Numbered from the stretch's first letter, positions 24,198 to 36,238 are shown. The stretch: DNA of 64,000 bases from Gongronella butleri (GCA_025201375.1 JAIWZP010000074.1:59351-123350), one strand, 5' to 3'. A program made the numbers and translations. The notes: generated by a model not told the origin, from the sequence alone.

Positions 24198-24205
24198 GCA
24201 GCAGT

Positions 24206-24600
24206 ATAGTACAGTAGTCGGACCCCCAGTGGTGGACCTTGCCCGCGTCGCTCAAGAGGCATCTGAGACTCACCACGTACACCACAGCGGATGGTACTCG
24301 CGCACGGACGGAAAATTTCTTCGCCTTTATGCCTTTGAGGACATCGAGCATAACTCACCACCGACGGCATCATCAGACGAGGACAATAATAGGCACGCGC
24401 AAGAACCACCTCCAGACCACCAGACTCACAACGAGTGAGGGCCACCGATGTCACCGCCTGCTCGAGCTGCAGGGCGTGCGGCGAGGAGGCATAATAGAAC
24501 AGTACCCACACATTATTATCAAGCAAGGAACTACTAGCTACTGTAGTAGTAGGGTGACACCCCACCAAGCGCCCAAGGATCCTTATTTTTTACGAGTGAC
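24206..24600 (+). other. Possible downstream part of the interrupted ORF
   Basis: A frame open from the insertion flank to a stop at 24436-24438 encodes an acidic, His/Pro-rich tail. No domain recognised. Unrelated-looking DNA follows to 24600. Confidence 0.25.
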
Positions 24601-25060
24601 ATGATGGCCCCATACATCATAATACAGTACTGTACTGTACAGTACTGTACTCTGCTGTACCAAGTACAATACTGTATCATTTTGCATTCATCTGGACACC
24701 TGGATGGTCGACCTCGCTCAAAAATAGCCGCATCGAATTCGGTGCAAAATTTGCAACAAAAAAGCTTAAACCCCCATAGCGCTACGACCACTTTTGAAAA
24801 ATTCAGGGGTCACTCAGGGGTCACACTTTTCAATCTCAGAAAATGCCAAATTTGTGAAATTTCGAACTCCGAGTGATCAATGCATCCCAAACAGGTAACT
24901 CCGACGATTTGCTATTGGCTGACAAAATGACAGGTCGTGCCAACAACGTAAGAAAAAAGCCCAAAGAGTGACGCATGAACGGCGATCGACTGTGAAAAAG
25001 TGCTTATTTTGGGCAAAATTTTTTGCAAAAATTTAAGATTTGACACTTCCAAATTAAGTG
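24600..25060 (+). repeat. Dispersed repeat family R2, copy with empty LTR site
   Basis: From about 24690 this matches 58440-59064 plus 60022-60120. Shared blocks include TTCAGGGGTCACTCAGGGG, CCAAATTTG, GATCAATGCATCCCAAAC, GATTTGCTATTGGCTGACAA and CACTTCCAAATTAAG. Here GTGACGCATGAAC runs directly into GGCGATCGACTG near 24970-24995. In the other copy the same point is split by a 957-bp insertion. A TACTGTAC-rich cluster precedes it (24625-24675). Confidence 0.85.
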
Positions 25061-26740
25061 CGTGGATTGCATGGAATTTTTTTTATTTTTTATTTTATTT
25101 GCACATTTTTACAGTATTAATTATGCGCTGATGAGTGGCTGGCTGCTGGGCTGCAGCCTGCCTGGTGAAGACCAAATGATCCGATGCAAAAAGTTCAAAC
25201 CCAAGCTAGAGCGCTGCAAGACATCGCATTAGATGCTTTGTCCCTCTGTTTGTTAGTAAAACTGAAATAAAATCGGACGTCGATTAGACCGTTGTCGAGC
25301 AAATCGCAATCAAAGATTCTGATGAAAAAATGAATTTTCTCTGCGAGTTTTAGCCATCCATCGATGAAACTAGTCTCATTCGATGATAGAGATTCAACTC
25401 GTGCATTCGACATGTTAAAAACACCATGTCTTGTCTAATTCGCTGCCGAGAACATCGAGGTTGAATTATTTTGTCATTTTTGAACGGCTTTCACAAGCGG
25501 TAGAAGCGTAGAACCAAGGTCACGCATCAGCGAGAAAAACATTCCGGAAATGACGTCCGAGCGTGTCTCTTTCTAGTGGCACCTGTTTTATACCAATTAA
25601 AGAAGAATCTATGATAATCAACACATTATTGTTATAATTGTGAAAATGTCAATATTTTGGATTCATACCGGTATGCACAACGGCCCAATGAAGCTTTGGT
25701 TTTTAACATCTTGCTGAAAAAAATACCGTCCAAACTTGTCTACAGTAATGTGAAGTTTTGGAGGCCAATCCAAAAACGATTTTTATGTGTTTAATTACTG
25801 TAATAATAGATTGTGAAAATGTTTACATTTTTTCGACACGCGCAGCACAGCGACCCAGTCGACATTTGATTTTCAACATCTTGTTAAAAAGAGACGCGTC
25901 AAAATAGCTAAATGACAAAGTTTTGGAAAGCTACCGTATTATCTTAGGTACAGTATAATGTTTGAGGTGGTCAGCCTTGGGGTTGTGAAATTTCGCCCAA
26001 ATGGTGCTTGCCTCGACAACTGCCTAAACGGTTTCTTTCATTTCCTTTTTTTCTGAAAAGAGAGGTGTTGCTATAACCAAGTGGCAAAGTTTGATGGCGA
26101 TCCAACCATGATTTTATCGCCAAATGATTTTTTATACTGTAAAACGCGCTACAGCCAAATTTTGGGCAATGTCAAAGTCCTGAGCAAACCACTTGATCGA
26201 CTTTTGGTTTTTAATTTTTTTCTGAAAAGAGAGTGGCCGAATCCCCTAGTTGTCAAAGTTTTGTAGCGCTCTGACGGGTCCTTGATGGCGAAATCTTTTT
26301 TTTTACTGTAATTTTAGAAAAAAAAATGGCCTCATCAGGTCAAATGCATCTGGAGGGTCCCCAGCTTTGACAGGTTCAAGCCATCACCAATTGCCAAATC
26401 CATTTGGCAACCTACACGCTTGCGCCTTGAGAGTGAATTGGACGCATTGATCCGCTCTTCTTAAATAGTAAAATCGGCAAGAAAATTACCGAGATTAGAT
26501 CTTTGTACTAATAGGATTTGGCCAATATTTTCACTGAAGGTGTATTTTTACGTCGGATGCTCATGGAGCGTTTAAAAAAAATAAAAATGTTCTTAGTTGA
26601 CGAGCAATCCTTGATTTCATGGAAAAAAATAAAGCGTTTGGCTGGTGAAAAAAATGAAGGCATGGAAACTGTTGCGCATCGGTCCGTGAAAAAAATTGAG
26701 GTTGTTCAAAATAGGCAATGGATGCCGGGCAGCTTTTTTT
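25061..26740. other. Degenerate repeat-rich DNA without genes
   Basis: No credible exon. A loose motif of the type AAAGTTTNGNNGCGATCCAACCATG recurs (for example 26085-26115), also seen near 19690 and 51810. GCGTGTCTCTTTCTA occurs at 25560 and again near 28981, each followed by a related GGTGCAAG/GGCACCTG segment. Scattered ACAGTA/TACTGTA words are present. Confidence 0.45.
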
Positions 26741-26744
26741 CTTT

Positions 26745-27100
26745 CGGGCAAAGTGTTGTGGTTCCATTGCAGAAAAAAAAGGTCTCGATATGACAGCTCG
26801 GTGTGAGCATCATGCGTTCCAAAATTGGCTGTTGGGCGAATGTTGTGCTTCCATTGCAGATGGACATCACGAGAAATGAGAGCTTGAGTGTCTCAATTCA
26901 CTTTTTCCGCAATCCTCAGGGGTCGCTCCTGCTTTTTTTTAGTCCACAAACCCTCGATAGGTCCGTGTGCTGCGCATCATGCATCTCAAAAATGCCTGTT
27001 GGGCGAGTGTGGTGGCTCCATTGCAGGTGGAGATCACGAGAAACGAGAGCATGAGTGGCTCGATTCATTTTTTGTGGAAACCTCGGCGCGGAGTCGCACC

Positions 27101-27149
<49 letters not shown>

Positions 27150-27420
27150 CCAGAAAACCCTCGATGGGTCGGTGTGCGCATCATGCATCTCAAAAATGGC
27201 CGTTGAGCGAGGGTTGTGGTTCCATTGCAGAAAAAAAAAACCTCGATAGGTCCGTGTGCTGCGCATCATTCATGCATCCCAAAAATGGCTGTTGTGTGAG
27301 TGTTGTCTGTTGTGGTTTCATTGCAGCAATTGGATGGACATCACGAGAAATGAGAGCATGAGTGTCTCGATTCACTTTTTGTGCAAACCGCGGGGGTCGC
27401 TGCTCTTTTTTTTAGTCCAG
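26745..27420 (+). repeat. Tandem ~180-bp repeat array, family R3
   Basis: Units share a TTCCATTGCAG block, GGACATCACGAGAAATGAGAG, TCGATTCACTTTTTG, GGGGTCGCT, then TTTTTTAGTCCA and CTCGATAGGTCCGTGTG. ATCACGAGAAA words fall near 26865, 27032 and 27340. One copy contains a T44 run (27104-27147). Further copies lie at about 28280-28530. Confidence 0.8.
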
Positions 27421-27609
27421 CAACTCCCAATTGTTTGGTGTGAATGGTAGGACACAGCACAATACCAAGGGGAAATGCCGACGTCGTCGTACAAACCCAA
27501 GGACTTTGCGCAATAAAGCATGAATTTGTCACCCCGCTTAAAGGCCGCCCTGGAGCCGCGTTCTTTTCCTACGCTACTCTTCTTTCTCTCTCTTTTTTTT
27601 TTCCTTTCA
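27421..27609. other. Spacer between tandem arrays
   Basis: Short unique-looking DNA with no supported gene. Confidence 0.4.
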
Positions 27610-28080
27610 TAGCCATGCGCGCATGCGAGCACATGCAAGCACAACACCACTCAACAGACTGAAAAAGCACTGGAAAAGGACAAAAGCCGCTGGTGTTCAC
27701 TATTTTTTTTTTTTTTTTGGTGTCTTGGCGCGTCCTGTTGCCTGGCTTTTTTTATTTCTCTAATGGCCATGCGAGCACATGCAAGCATGACAGCGTGCAA
27801 CACACTGCAAAAGCACCGGAAATGGACGAAAACAACTGATAATCACTTTTTTTTTTTGCAGCCTTGGGCACGCATCATGTTGTTGCCTGACATCCTTTGT
27901 CCTGTTATTTTTTTTTCTCAAGGCCATGCGAGCATATGGGCGCTCGACACCACGCAACAGACTGTGAAAGCACCGGAAATCGATGAAAACAATCGATATT
28001 CGCTGTACTTTGTCATTTTGATGGCTATTGCTCGATGAATCAATGGGGCCAGCAGCGATTTGCACCAGCAGCAACGACAT
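27610..28080 (+). repeat. Three tandem ~155-bp units, family R4
   Basis: CCATGCGAGCACATGCAAGC-type starts lie near 27613, 27766 and 27922. Each is followed by a run resembling AACACACTGNAAAAGCACCGG, an ATGGACGAAAAC word and a T run. The units are diverged but collinear. Confidence 0.8.
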
Positions 28081-28279
28081 GAGCGATTCAAGGCCCCCAA
28101 AGATGGTTTAGAGCCAAGGTAAGAGCTCTCTCGCTTTTGTCTTCACTCAATTTAATAAAGAAGCTGCTATTACACACAAAACGGCATATAGTAGCTAAAA
28201 AAGGCGCGAGGAGAGAGACTTAGAATCATGTTTTTTTTGGCAAAATTGGTCATGGATTCCAAGATGGCTGCCGTTGTCA

Positions 28280-28530
28280 GAGTGTTGTGGGTCGCTCGTC
28301 CTTTTTTTTTAGTCTAGGAACCCTCAATACCTCGTCGGTGTGCGCATCATGCATCCCAAAAATGGCTGTTGGCTGTTGGGCGAGTATTGTGTTTCATTGC
28401 AGCAAAAAAAAAAAAAAAAGGCAGATGGGCATCACGAGAAATGAGAGCTTGATTGTCTCGATTCACTTTTTATGCAAACCTTGGGGGTCATTCGTCATTC
28501 CATTCCAAAAATGGCTGTTGGGCTAGTGTT
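28280..28530 (+). repeat. Separated copies of the ~180-bp R3 repeat
   Basis: Contains AGTCTAGGAACCCTCAATAC, GTGCGCATCATGCATCCCAA, AAAATGGCTGTTGG and CATCACGAGAAATGAGAGC, in the same order as the 26745-27420 array, about 900 bp further on and beyond the R4 array. Confidence 0.75.
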
Positions 28531-31451
28531 GCGGTTTCAGATCCGGTCGACATGCGGGTTTTATGATAATTGCTCATGACAAGAGGAAATAAAAAAATAT
28601 GGCTATCGTGGCTCAGCACCTTTCAACGTCAAGAAGTGACCCCACATCTTGCCTGGCCAGGCCAAGGCCTCCGGACCTTGTTCTAAGCAAATCTGCAATA
28701 AAAACCGGGGATCAAACATGCGGGTTTCGCGAAAATGACAATCATCGTCAGATTTTACAGTATAAATATGCATTTCTTGGTCAGTTTTTATCCTACAGCC
28801 ATGCAAGTGGGCTTATTTGACAGAGAATCGAATTCTGCATTTTTTATCTTAGCAGCTTGTTGTGGTTTGTCTATGATAATTCATTGTTGAGCAAATTAGG
28901 ATTGAAAATCTCTATCTGATTGTCCAAGCGTACGAGTGTCGTCCATCTGGTTTGCCACGCAAAGTCAAAATACTGCCCTGGCGTGTCTCTTTCTACAGGT
29001 GCAAGTTCTAGGGCATTTGAATAACAACTTGGCAAACAATGGCAAATTTAGACAAAATATTGATTTTCTCAAAACCAGCGGAAAGCCATCTGATCAGTCA
29101 TCCATTTTTATTTCGTTTTCTATTAAATAGGGAGCGCAAATGGCTAAAGACAAGCGGACGGGGAAACTTTGGTTTCTCTTTTGGAGGCGAAATGAGTGTG
29201 TCAAATTTGGCTGTGATGACTACGTGTCTATCTGCACGTTCTGCTGCAATATTCTGTGTCAAGATATTGCCAGAATGTGGTGCCATTCAATGCATTGAGC
29301 AGGTGTTGCGCGCTCGAGGTGCTCTCAAAGCGCGTGGTTCTCGAGCCAAATGACAAAGGGGCCCAATCCTCAAAACGTGGCTTGCTCCGCCAGTTTTGGT
29401 CCAACACCAGTGAATCTGATGTCATGTGACAGAGAATGAATTTTGCCCCAGCACGCCGCCTTTTTGTCTTTGCGCAGCACAGTGCAAGAAAAAGGGGCGC
29501 ACTGTCGGTGCTGCACGGATTGTTTCACGATTTGAAGAGGAGTCAGCGAGCGCACGGACAGCACCTGCTTGATTGGGCAGGTGGCGCCGCCAACTCAGGG
29601 CACACAACACGGCTCGGCGAACGCGTAAACTAAAGGCACAGTGTTTCTTTTTTTTTTTTTTTTTTCTATGATGCAGCTTTGTGTGTAGGCCAAAAAGGCT
29701 GGACAGAAGCACCCCGGCGGAGATTAAAAGGGGCAGCTTTGTTTTTTTTATTTAGGCGGGCTCGCCGGCTCCCACGCCTTTTTCTTTTTCTTTTCTTTGG
29801 TCGATTCTGCGTGCTTGACTCCTCACTGGTGCAAGGATTGCTTGCCTCGCACCGTCGCTCTATTGCGTTGGTGCTGGTGGACGACCATCAAGTTCCGGGA
29901 ACTTGCATTGGATCTGTGGGGGCGTCTTTTGGCGTCAAACAAGTCCGCACCTCGTATTCACAGCATTGGCAAAGACCAAGAGCTCCAGGTAAGCCATCCT
30001 TTTCCTTTGCACTCTCTTCCCTTTGCCTCCCTGCCTCTCCCTGTTTCTCTCACTCTGTGTGTGTGTGTCTCTCTCTCTCTTTACTCTCTTTTTTTGCCTC
30101 TTTTACTTGCACACCTCGCGATGCAGCTTGCTCATGTCTCTTTTTCTTTTTATATGATTTTGCAGGTGGACGGGTGGGTTGTTTAGCTATTAAGTGGCGG
30201 CAACAAGCTCGGTGCAGGACAGGGTAGTGCTTCCGACACCTATCTCGCTGTAGTGGCGAGTAAAGAAGCCGTGGAGGCGCCCCCCTGAACCACGTTAAAA
30301 AAGGCAGGGTGGTCCTTATGGCCAGGATAGCCTCGAGGAAGAAGCGGCTCTTTTTTTTGGTTTTGGCCTTAACCCGCCCCGCTCAGCGCCCTTTTAGCCA
30401 ACGGCAAAAGGAGCCAGAAGCTCTTACTTGTCATGTGCCTGCGCATTGAAGGTGGACCCTTGCCCAATTCATCCGTGGCCCACCTCATCGGTCAGAGCCA
30501 GAAGGTGCTAGCCACGCTGCCTAAATGCCACATGGTGTGGTCATCCATTGGATGGAGGCTCAAGTTGGCGGTGAATTGTGGAAAACCCTGGCGAGTGGTC
30601 CCAAAAAAGCTTTCTTTGCCCGTCTGGAGTCCAGCAATGACATATTTTATAAAGGGACGGCTGAAAAAAAAATGGAGCACGCTTGGAGTTGCAAAAACTG
30701 GACTCATCTCGCCAATCCCGCGCCCCCCATCGAAGGCTCGACGTGTCTCTTGAACGCCTCGACAACCTGGCTGAGGGGGCAAACAGGGCTCTTGGCACCT
30801 GGCCGGCGGGGTAGGTTTGGAACCCCCTTCCTATCGCAAAAAAACGGGTGGGCATGCAAGTCCAATGGCCTCCGCGATGGTCATGCCTGGGCATCGCAGT
30901 GGCTAGCAAGCTAGCCATGGGCGACGGCAAACGATTGGACACTCAAAAGGTAAGATACAAGCTAACTTTTTTTTTTTATCTTGTGAAGTCGACATATTGT
31001 AGCAAGTGTGATTGATCATCAAGAAAACTCCAATTTACAATAAAAAAATAAGTGCATACACGACAAAATAAAAGAAGCATGGCTGCGAAAGAGGAAGGCG
31101 TTTATGCGTGCCACGTTGCACAATGGATGACAGCGCGCCAATTGCGGCTGTTCTCTTTGTCTTCAGGGCGCGCCCGTTGTTCCCTCCCCCCCTGAGTGTG
31201 CCTAGTGAGCAGGCCGGCAAGGGCAAGAGAGTCGCGTCATAAGTGGCGCGAATGGATACACACAAAGTGACACAAAATATCAATGGACAAGGATCATCAC
31301 TGCTAATTTTTGAAGAACAATGAAATTGGCGATCATCATCTGAATAAAATAAAGGGGTGACAACCACTTTTTCTTTTTTCTTTTTTTTTTTTCTTTCTCT
31401 CTGTCATTTTCACTCGTTTTTTTTTTTTTTTTTACTTGACACGACGTCGAC
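28531..31451. other. Anonymous DNA, no supported gene
   Basis: Several ORFs of 100-180 codons overlap in different phases (29679-30227, 30433-30914), but none shows a domain, codon pattern or splice model I would defend. A CT microsatellite-like stretch lies at 30055-30090. The region could hide decayed transposon genes. Confidence 0.35.
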
Positions 31452-32282
31452 ATGGACGATGTTATGGACTTTCTCGACAGTGAAGCTGGCTTTCGGGCTG
31501 CTTGTGTGCTTTTTACCTGCGTTGCGATTGCGTCGCTGTCGACGCACGGCTGGCGCTGGATCCGCGTGTCGAAATATAAGATTTCAGCTCTTCCAACGCT
31601 TCCGGCCGCGGCACCCTCTGCAGGTCTTTGGTTTTTTTCATCGTCGGCGCATGCTCCATTGTTACATGGGATCCTTTTTTTGTTTGTCATTGCTGTCTTG
31701 CCTCTGCTGCTGCACATAGGCGCAACATGGCTGGCCACCAAGTGGCGACAATGGATGACGCTCGCCACAGCATGCCAAAATACGCCATCCGCGTCATCCG
31801 CGTCATCCGATCCCCAAGACACACCACAAAATGCGTCGACAGCCAGTACCACGACTTCAATTGAATCATCTGCTGCTTCCACATCGCACAGCACTGACCA
31901 TGGCGCTCCAATGCGGCTGCCTACGACAGTGGACGGGTCTTTTGAGTATATGTGGTTGGTTGTGGTGCGCGATTGCCAGTGGTGTGCGCAATTGGTGCGT
32001 CGCACAGCCATTGTCGCGTTCAACGCTACCAACGCGGTGCTCAATGCAAATATGTACGTGTTTGTGTGTATTTTTCTCATTGCATGGTTGGTCGTGTGGA
32101 AGACGTGGCTCTGGAGTGTCGCTCTTATTCTCTTTGTGACCGTCATCGCGGGCTCTTTTGCTGTGGCCGTCACCTGGCTTGCTAGTGTCCTCCTTTTCTG
32201 CATTGTGTACAACATGTTCACCTTTGTTTGCCCTCCATTGGCGCGTGGCATGGAGGCCATTGTCGCCAAGTGGATGGTATAG
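31452..32282 (+). CDS. Single-exon membrane protein of unknown function
   Basis: An intact 276-codon ORF preceded by CT-rich DNA (31375-31440). Hydrophobic segments: about 15-31 (FRAACVLFTCVAIASLS), about 70-95 (LLHGILFLFVIAVLPLLLHIG), then after a Ser/Thr/Ala-rich polar loop (about 105-155) a long C-terminal block (VFVCIFLIAWLVVWKTW, LWSVALILFVTVIAGSFAVAVTWLASVLLFCIVYNMF). That suggests four or five membrane spans. No family recognised. It is one of three intronless genes here. An AATAAA word occurs near 32355. Confidence 0.65.
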   Translation: MDDVMDFLDSEAGFRAACVLFTCVAIASLSTHGWRWIRVSKYKISALPTLPAAAPSAGLWFFSSSAHAPLLHGILFLFVIAVLPLLLHIGATWLATKWRQWMTLATACQNTPSASSASSDPQDTPQNASTASTTTSIESSAASTSHSTDHGAPMRLPTTVDGSFEYMWLVVVRDCQWCAQLVRRTAIVAFNATNAVLNANMYVFVCIFLIAWLVVWKTWLWSVALILFVTVIAGSFAVAVTWLASVLLFCIVYNMFTFVCPPLARGMEAIVAKWMV

Positions 32283-32549
32283 GCCATTACATTCTCGCTC
32301 TTCTGTATTGAATAACATCCTTTTGGCCCATGCACTCGAGAAATGCTGCAAAGAATAAAAAAGATATGATGTAAAATACGTAAATTTGAAATTGCTGGCG
32401 TTCCAGTGACCCAATCTCCGTGCAATCTGATACCAATTCCTGTCTTTGTGTCTATTTCTTGCACTTTTAAGTTTTGGGCCATGTGAGTGTGTTTCTTGAA
32501 AAGAGGTTTATAAATGATACCATTTTGTGGTAGAACAGCTTGTGGCGCA

Positions 32550-33350
32550 CTACACAGGGCCTGCAAAGCCTTGAACGTGTCGCGATGGGAAATGGCCAAC
32601 GACAAGCACCTAGTAGGACCCAGGTTATGGAGATCAAGGGCGTTCGGCACGCCAATCCGAAAATCAGCCGTGACCACCCCCAAATCCAAAATTGAAAAAT
32701 TCGGTCCTCAGAATTCCACCAAACTGGCATGAAAGATCATGGAAAAACCACGGAATATGCTGAAAAGAAGCGGGATCAACTTGCTGGATGACGAGCAATG
32801 CTTGATTTTAGATCAAACAGTCGACGCGAATGGCACGAGAAAAACGAGCTCTTCTGTCTCCGCTGACGCGTCCATTAGCAAGAGAGACGCTTGGAGCTTG
32901 GAATTGATTAGGACCCGGCGCGTGTCACGCGACATGAGACACGGTTTTTACGCGTCAAAACTTATATATTATTTGAACGCGTGTCAAAATGCCCCAAAAA
33001 TCAATTTTTTTCAATGATCACCGATGGTCACGTACGCAGCGAACCACCCCCTTTCTGATGATATGCCTTTCAAGGCGCTACGTCTAATCCCCGTTGACTT
33101 TGCCTTTAGGTGAAAATTTGCGGCTTTTCGTGATTTGCGCGAGAGCCACTCCAAAAAACCTTTAGTTTTTATCCGATTTTTGTCGATAAACGAGGTCCGT
33201 TCACCATGTGGTTGAATGGCATGGCGATCTGATGGCTTGGATTTCGTCATTTTCAACTCCTCGACTGGACCCCTTGGAAAACCCGTGATATTTAAAATCA
33301 TGATGACGCTCCCGCTAAAGATCGCAGAGTTACGTACATTGGCTCACTTG
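32550..33350 (-). repeat. Dispersed repeat family R1, copy B (inverted)
   Basis: Reverse complement of this interval follows copy A and copy C block by block: the CCAAGGGGTCCAGTCGAGGA block (about 33260), CATTCAACCACATGGTGAAC, AAATCACGAAAAGCCGCAA, a GACACGCG word, and ATTTTTCAATTTTGGATTTG near 32690. Divergence is considerable, with indels. Confidence 0.75.
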
Positions 33351-33872
33351 ATTGAGAAGGCGTAGAATCACCGGTTGAAAGACCGGAAATCCTTGTAGGG
33401 TATCAAATTCTTGACAATGCATCCAAAATGCAACAAAACTGTTCTATTCGCGAGTTTCTTGGCAAACGCTTTGTTCATTGTCCATTTTTACTTCACCAAT
33501 CCGCGTTTAGCAAGAAAAATGAAGCATGTGCATTATCATGGATTTTGCTTGTACACGTCTGTGCAAGGATTGGAAATACAAAATACGTCTTTGAAGCGCA
33601 AAATCGGATCTCAGTGGAAATTGGCATGATCGACCTTTTATTTTTTTATTTTGTCAAGTACTGTATGATAACAAACATATTGCAAGAATAATGTTGCAAA
33701 GTGCAGGTCAAAAGTGAGACGCAACTGATGATTTTCATAAAGTTGAACAAAATTGAGTGCGCTTTGCAGATTTAATTAGAAAGAAATGGATGTAATTCAA
33801 GTGCTACGAGGACAAGTTCAAGTTCAAGTTGAATTGTAGTTAAAAGATAGAAGAGGGGGATGGCCGGGTATT
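33351..33872. other. AT-rich spacer
   Basis: No credible gene. It contains a TACTGTATGATAA word at 33659 of the kind seen in the repeat islands. Confidence 0.4.
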
Positions 33873-35735
33873 TCACGGCTTTTGCGCAAAAGTGACAATC
33901 ATATTGTAGCCATTGAGCATATGTCGATTGAATTTGCGACGGAATTGCGTCGCGAGAGCCACAGTATCAAACAACAGGGTCGCCTTGCGAGCGCGAGAGT
34001 TCAAGTTGACAACCTACAAAAAAAAAAAAGAAAAAAAAGAAAAAAGGGATGCAAATGGGAATAAAGGAGGGGGAAAAGGCAAGGATGAGTGACAAATGAT
34101 CAGAGAGATGGGGGGAGGGGTAGATGAGGAGGGCAACGCGACGCATTGGCAAAGCGTGACCACCAAGTGAGAGTGGACGCGACAATAAAGGTATGGGAGA
34201 ATTGGGTATAAAATGGGGGTACAACGAAAAAATACAACAAAACGGGGAAAAGAAAAGGAGAGGGAAGAGTCGCGACCGCTTTTTTTGCGTTTTTGAGGCA
34301 CACTTGGGCAGAGGCAATGCACGTGCGCCGCGCACAAAAGTTGTTGTGTTTGCTTTTGCAGCTGGATTCATACCTTGATCGATGGATCCAGGTCGAATAG
34401 CATGGACTTGGTGGTGACGGGGGCCAAGTCGGCAACGACCACCTGGTTGGACTTGCCACCATTGGCGTAGACGACGCTAATGTAGTCCTGATGGGGTTGC
34501 TGATGCTGTTTGAATGCATTGGTGGGGGCAGCAGGGGCACCGAGACGCGATGTGATGGATGATCCTTGATTTCCATGCAGAGACGTGGTAAGATGGGCGG
34601 CCGGTTGGGCGACGCGACCGTTCAGACGCGAGGCCAAGGAATTGTCACGGCCATGGTTGATTTGCGATGGCGAAGTGGGCGGCGAGGGTGTGGAAGCGAC
34701 GCCGAGATGGCGTTGGAGCAATTGCTGCGGGGTATGATGCTGCGGGCGAAGAGGCGAGCGCTGAGACATGGAGGAATTGCTTGTTGTTGTTGTTGTGGGC
34801 GACGATGAGGCGGCGGCCGAGCGTGCAGCCGCGCCACGGATGGAAAAGAGGCCGCGCTCGTTGGTCAATGGAGCAGCACGCTCGGGACTGGCGGGCTTTG
34901 GCCTCTGTTGCTGCGGCATGGGTGGTGGAGGCGACCGTGCGACCCGCGGGCGCTGTGTCGGTCGCTGTTCTCTGTCTTCATCACCATAGGGTCGCTTATT
35001 GTTCAAAAAACCAGGCAATTGCGAAACGAGGCGCGATTGTTCGTGATCACGCGGATTGCGTGGCGGCCAGCGGAGCGGTGCAGGCTGCACTGGCTCCTGC
35101 ACGCGCGTCTGTTGCTGGAAAGACCGCTGAATTGGTTGTTGAGGCGCCATCTGCTTCATCGCCAGTGCAATTGCTTCTGCTTTGACGCGCTCAAGATCCA
35201 AAGAGTCCTTGAACTTGGGATTGAGGTACACGTTGCGCGGACCTGCAGGCGACATCACTTCCATCCTAAAAAGAAAAAAATGGGAAATAAAACACGACGT
35301 TAATGCGCAAATTCATGAAAAAATAAAAATAAAAATGCAACAAAAAATCGAAAAAAATGCTTACGTGGTGGGCCCGCCAGAAGGGGTGTGCTTTCGCTGT
35401 TCATGTTTCTGTGTTTCGCTTGTTGACAACACTTGCTGTGAAGCTGTTTTTTGCGGCTGTGGCAGCTGACTCGGCTTTTCTTGCGTTTTTTGTGTTTCCT
35501 GCGGCTTGGATTGTTGTGTTTCCTGCGACTGCGGTTGATCTTCTTGTGCTGGCGGTGCCACATCGTCCGCCTTGTTGTCGTCACCCTGGAATTGCTTCAG
35601 CTGCTTGTCTAATTCGGCCAGCTCCTTCTCCAAGTCCTGGTCTGTATCGAGCGGCATATCCGCGCCATTGAATTGATCGAGTTCCAGGTCATCGAACTCG
35701 CCAAAGTCAAGTGTGTCGTCTTCAATGAGGGACAT
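33873..35735 (-). CDS. RRM-like RNA-binding protein with disordered N terminus
   Basis: Three exons: 35735-35365, 35265-34374 and 34013-33873; 467 aa. An acidic N terminus (DDTLDFGEFDDLELDQF) is followed by long Gln/Pro/Ser-rich disorder with short conserved-looking SLASRLNGRV and SITSRLGAPA repeats. The last ~90 residues fit an RRM-type fold: NQVVVADLAPVTTKSML, KVVNLNSRARKATLLFDTV, LATQFRRKFNRHML, NGYNMIVTFAQKP. The final exon (46 codons) is easily missed: without it the reading frame stops four codons after LDPSI at what is in fact a GTATGA donor. RNA binding is inference from the fold; the octapeptide RNP motifs are weak. No gene name is proposed. Confidence 0.7.
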
Positions 35736-35919
35736 GGTGCAGCCAACAAAGAAAAAAAAAAGAGTGGGAAAGAAAAGAGGAAAGTAACAATCGGGAAAGC
35801 AAGATTTCTTGATTACCGCCTGTTGCAGCGGCGTTTCAAAATGGCTGTTTTTTTTTTCTGGAAAAAGGGAGTGCAACTCCCCCCCCCCCGTTTTTTCCCC
35901 TTTCTCTTTCTCTTTGTCC

Positions 35920-36238
35920 TCACCACTTCAGTGTCCAACCGTTCAAAAGAAATGTGTCCGTCAAATCCATCCATCCTCGCCGCGCAGGTGGTGTTGCCAC
36001 CATCCACATCCACTGGTCAAGCATCCACAAGCGCGCTTGACTCAAGCTCACCCATCTTCGTCGCGCAGATGGTGTCGTCGCCATCCAATTCCACTGATCG
36101 TGTCCCCACTGTCTCAAATTCACCCATCCTCGTCGCGCAGGTAGCGTCTCCGCCATCCACATCCACTGATAAATCATCCACGAGCGTGACTCTCTCAAAT
36201 CCACCCGTCTTCGCCGCGCAGGTGGATGCTCTATCAGT
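35920..36238 (+). other. ORF fragment made of four ~80-bp tandem repeats
   Basis: From an ATG at 35952 the plus strand encodes four diverged Ser/Thr/Pro repeats (PSILAAQVV, SPIFVAQMV, SPILVAQVA, PPVFAAQVD), each followed by a PPSTSTD-like linker. The frame then runs into a dispersed repeat at about 36238. Either a truncated protein gene or a fortuitously open minisatellite. Confidence 0.45.

Noticed and set aside
30433..30914. Overlapping 106-133-codon ORFs as a gene
   Set aside because: Open in several phases on both strands, no splice model, no recognised motif.
33310..33400. tRNA-like stretch GGTTGAAAGACCGG
   Set aside because: No acceptor stem or D arm could be paired around it.
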